Source of the DNA: Paenibacillus sp. OV219
GTDB taxonomy: Bacteria > Bacillota > Bacilli > Paenibacillales > Paenibacillaceae
Reading direction: 5' to 3'
DNA: 64,000 nt
NCBI RefSeq assembly: GCF_900110075.1
Contig: NZ_FOCJ01000001.1
Location: 558,001-622,000 of the forward strand
In this document: piece by piece, positions 62,106-64,000 of the stretch
How positions within the stretch are numbered: position 1 is the stretch's first letter
Layout: every line of letters begins with the position of its first letter
Notes under the pieces: generated by a model
What the model was told of the DNA's origin: nothing
Seen by the model: only the letters and a program-made list of their open reading frames with translations
Databases searched by the model: none
Translations under genes and position numbers: made by a program

Positions 62106-63451
62106 GTAGTGACCCGTTACCCTTATTTTTAAGTCTTTTATTAATTGTAGTGCTCGTCTTTCTAAACGGATTTTTCGTTGCAGCTGAGTTTGCGATGGTT
62201 AAGGTGAGAAGCAGCCGGATCGATACGCTCGTCCTGGACGGCAATCGCCGCGCAAGTTTTGCTTCGCGGCTTACCAACAATTTGGACGCTTACTTGTCAG
62301 CCTGTCAGCTCGGAATTACGCTTGCTTCGCTTGGTCTTGGTTGGGTTGGTGAACCAGCGATCGGGCACATTATTGAGCCCTTGCTCAAAAGTCTTCACCT
62401 CGGCGAAGTTGCCGTGTCTACAGTATCCTTTGTACTTGCATTCTCGATTATTACGATATTGCACATCGTTCTTGGCGAATTGGCGCCGAAGACGTATGCT
62501 ATTCGTAAGGCTGAGCCTGTCACGCTATGGACGGCGATTCCGCTTATCGCATTCCACAAGCTGATGTACCCGTTCATCTTCTTGCTGAACGGAACGGCAA
62601 ACTGGTTGCTGAAGCGTATTGGCATTGAGCCAGCAGCTGAGCATGAATCGGCGCATACCGAGGAAGAAATTCGGATCCTCATGAAAGAAAGCCATAAATC
62701 CGGACTAATTGATAATACTGAGCTTACGCTTGTCGATAATATATTTGATTTTGCGGAGACGCATGCGAGAGAGATTATGATTCCGCGGACAGAGATGATC
62801 TGTCTATATGCGAACCTATCGTTCGAGGAGAACCAAGCGATTGCGCTCAAGGAGATGCATACACGCTACCCGGTTTGTGACGGCGATAAAGATAACATCA
62901 TCGGCTTCGTGCACATTAAAGATTTGCTCAAGGTTACTCAGCAGGGACTATCCGATTTCCGCATCATTACGCGTCCAATGACGACGGTGCCTGATTCGAT
63001 GCATATTAGCGCACTGCTGAAGCTGATGCAGAAGAAGAAGACGCAGATCGCCATACTTATTGATGAATATGGTGGTACCTCTGGTCTTGTAACGCTGGAG
63101 GATATCATGGAAGAAATCGTCGGTGAAATTCAGGATGAATTCGATGAGGAACGCCCTGATATCGAGCCGCGCGAGGGCGATTCACATTCGATTAACGGCA
63201 TGATGTTGATTGAGGAAGTGAACAGCTATTTTGGTCTCGAAATCGAGAGCGACGACTATGACACGATCGGCGGCTGGATGTACGCACAGATCGAGAACCC
63301 GCCTACGAAGGGCGAACGGGTCGTTCATCCGGACGGCATCGAATTTGTAATCGAAGAGACCGATCATCTGCGCATTTCACGTATCGTCATCCGTAAACAG
63401 ACGGAGAACGAAGAGCTTGAGGATGAAGAGCTGCGAGCTGAAACGGGCTAA
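62102..63451 (+). CDS. CNNM/CorC-HlyC family membrane protein (hemolysin family)
   Basis: The 449-residue protein has a DUF21/CNNM membrane domain (about 1-190) with FFVAAEFAMVKVRSSRID, LDAYLSACQLGITLASLGLGW (split as LDAYLSACQLG / ITLASLGLGW) and VLGELAPKTYAI. A CBS pair follows (about 215-340, e.g. ILIDEYGGTSGLVTLEDIMEEIVGEI, split as ILIDEYGGTSGLV / TLEDIMEEIVGEI), then a CorC_HlyC domain. Family members transport Mg2+ or sodium-coupled cations; hemolysin is a historical name. An in-frame stop at 62069 leaves the TTG at 62102 as the best start, with AGGGA before it. Confidence 0.92.
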   Translation: MSSDPLPLFLSLLLIVVLVFLNGFFVAAEFAMVKVRSSRIDTLVLDGNRRASFASRLTNNLDAYLSACQLGITLASLGLGWVGEPAIGHIIEPLLKSLHLGEVAVSTVSFVLAFSIITILHIVLGELAPKTYAIRKAEPVTLWTAIPLIAFHKLMYPFIFLLNGTANWLLKRIGIEPAAEHESAHTEEEIRILMKESHKSGLIDNTELTLVDNIFDFAETHAREIMIPRTEMICLYANLSFEENQAIALKEMHTRYPVCDGDKDNIIGFVHIKDLLKVTQQGLSDFRIITRPMTTVPDSMHISALLKLMQKKKTQIAILIDEYGGTSGLVTLEDIMEEIVGEIQDEFDEERPDIEPREGDSHSINGMMLIEEVNSYFGLEIESDDYDTIGGWMYAQIENPPTKGERVVHPDGIEFVIEETDHLRISRIVIRKQTENEELEDEELRAETG

Positions 63452-63463
63452 TTGAAATAGGTG

Positions 63464-63495
63464 GCACTCGAACTTTGGTTCGGGTGCTTTTTTTT
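63464..63495 (+). terminator. Terminator after the CNNM gene
   Basis: GCACTCGAAC pairs with GTTCGGGTGC around TTTG (with T-G pairing), followed by eight or more Ts. Confidence 0.85.
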
Positions 63496-63533
63496 ATAGC
63501 GCCGCTGCAGAGCTACATCATGAGCTCAACTTC

Positions 63534-63569
63534 CAAAAAAAAAAATACCCCACGTCATCCGACGAGGGG
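63534..63569 (-). terminator. Terminator of mnmA (minus strand)
   Basis: On the minus strand CCCC-CGTC pairs with GACG-GGGG around GGAT with one T-T mismatch, followed by TA and about ten Ts. Confidence 0.85.
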
Positions 63570-63579
63570 CTCCATAACT

Positions 63580-64000
63580 TTACTGATTCACAATATCAAT
63601 TGTACCGCCGCCCAAGCATACATCGCCGTCATAGAAGACAACCGCTTGTCCAGGGGTGATCGCTTTCTGCAAGCTGTCGAAGACGACATCCGCTGTTGTG
63701 CCGTCAGCGCGCAGCGTAATTGTTACGCCTTGGTCTGGTTGGCGATAGCGGAACTTCGCCGTGCACTTCAATGGTCCTTCTGGCTTAACCGGTGAAATCC
63801 AGTTGATTCCAGTCGCTACGAGGCTGTGCGAATATAGGCTCGCATGCTTATCTCCTTGAACGACGTAGAGGATGTTCTCCTTCAGGTCTTTCGCAGTGAC
63901 GAACCAAGGCTCGCCATTGCCAGAGCCGCCGATGCCAAGCCCTTGCCGCTGACCGAGTGTGTAATACATGAGTCCGTCGTGACGGCCTTTCGTCTCGCCA
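63580..64000 (-). CDS. mnmA: tRNA-specific 2-thiouridylase MnmA, C-terminal part (5' end outside window)
   Basis: The minus-strand frame is open to the right edge, so only the last 140 codons are seen. [23 protein letters not shown] (split as [11 protein letters not shown] / [12 protein letters not shown]) is the highly conserved MnmA segment. The C-terminal beta-barrel follows, with [11 protein letters not shown] and [18 protein letters not shown]. MnmA makes 2-thiouridine at U34 of tRNA-Lys, -Glu and -Gln. The PP-loop and catalytic cysteines lie outside. Confidence 0.95.
   Translation of the reverse strand, partial: GETKGRHDGLMYYTLGQRQGLGIGGSGNGEPWFVTAKDLKENILYVVQGDKHASLYSHSLVATGINWISPVKPEGPLKCTAKFRYRQPDQGVTITLRADGTTADVVFDSLQKAITPGQAVVFYDGDVCLGGGTIDIVNQ

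Overview
The window is a stretch of chromosome from an endospore-forming Firmicute, most likely a Paenibacillaceae member (Paenibacillus or a close relative). This rests on gene order and sporulation content, not on a database search. The order closely follows the Bacillus subtilis valS-folC ... mreBCD-minCD-spoIVFAB-rplU-prp-rpmA-spo0B-obg-pheB-pheA ... safA ... bofC-ruvAB-queA-tgt-yajC ... spoVB-comN-secDF-recJ-apt-relA-dtd-hisS-aspS-tcdA-rarA arc. Paenibacillus-like departures include an own ruvC, separate secD and secF, an RNase G/E homologue after spoIVFB, rodA after minD, and murC after folC. Almost all genes lie on the + strand.

Layout. 1-3130: valS tail, folC, murC. 3380-4940: an inverted three-gene cassette (VOC protein, SRPBCC protein, ArsR regulator). 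5020-10740: spoIIB-like SPOR protein, a DUF4321 protein, maf, radC, mreBCD. 10810-16750: minC, minD, rodA, spoIVFA, spoIVFB and the ribonuclease. 16776-18356 (minus): an ArsB/NhaD-type permease and an unlisted 52-residue membrane ORF. 18490-21880: L21 leader, rplU, prp, rpmA, spo0B, obg. 22081-27719: pheB, hom-thrC-thrB-pheA, ilvE. 27901-30550: a repeat-rich SafA-like coat protein and BofC. 30722-38143: ruvCAB, a DCC protein, a SpoIID/LytB protein, queA, tgt, yajC. 38385-43286: two DUF421 proteins around a PAP2 protein and a YrzE-like protein, then spoVB. 43474-52945: comN, secD, secF, a CDF transporter, recJ, apt, relA, dtd. 53229-54140: a structured intergenic region rich in hairpins, then a T-box leader. 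54171-58795: hisS, aspS, tcdA and a YdeI-type protein. 59052-64000: mntH, rarA, a CNNM/CorC protein and the 3' part of mnmA (minus).

How the genes work together. The first half joins cell-shape and division functions (MreBCD, RodA, MinCD, MurC) with sporulation control (SpoIIB, SpoIVFA/FB, Spo0B, SafA, BofC, SpoVB). The middle holds threonine and phenylalanine synthesis and Holliday-junction repair. The second half holds protein export, purine salvage and stringent response, tRNA charging and tRNA modification. SpoIVFB, SpoIVFA and BofC are known parts of the forespore-to-mother-cell signalling that activates sigma-K.

I see no prophage, CRISPR array, insertion sequence or complete novel defence system. 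The least explained sequence is the 53.2-53.8 kb intergenic region: three hairpins with GNRA-type loops, plus a two-hairpin repeat whose second copy lies in opposite orientation at 3.2 kb and whose stems covary. Other leads are the ArsR operator inside its own promoter, the small ORF in front of the permease, a short leader peptide overlapping the CNNM start, and an MntR-like box at the mntH promoter.
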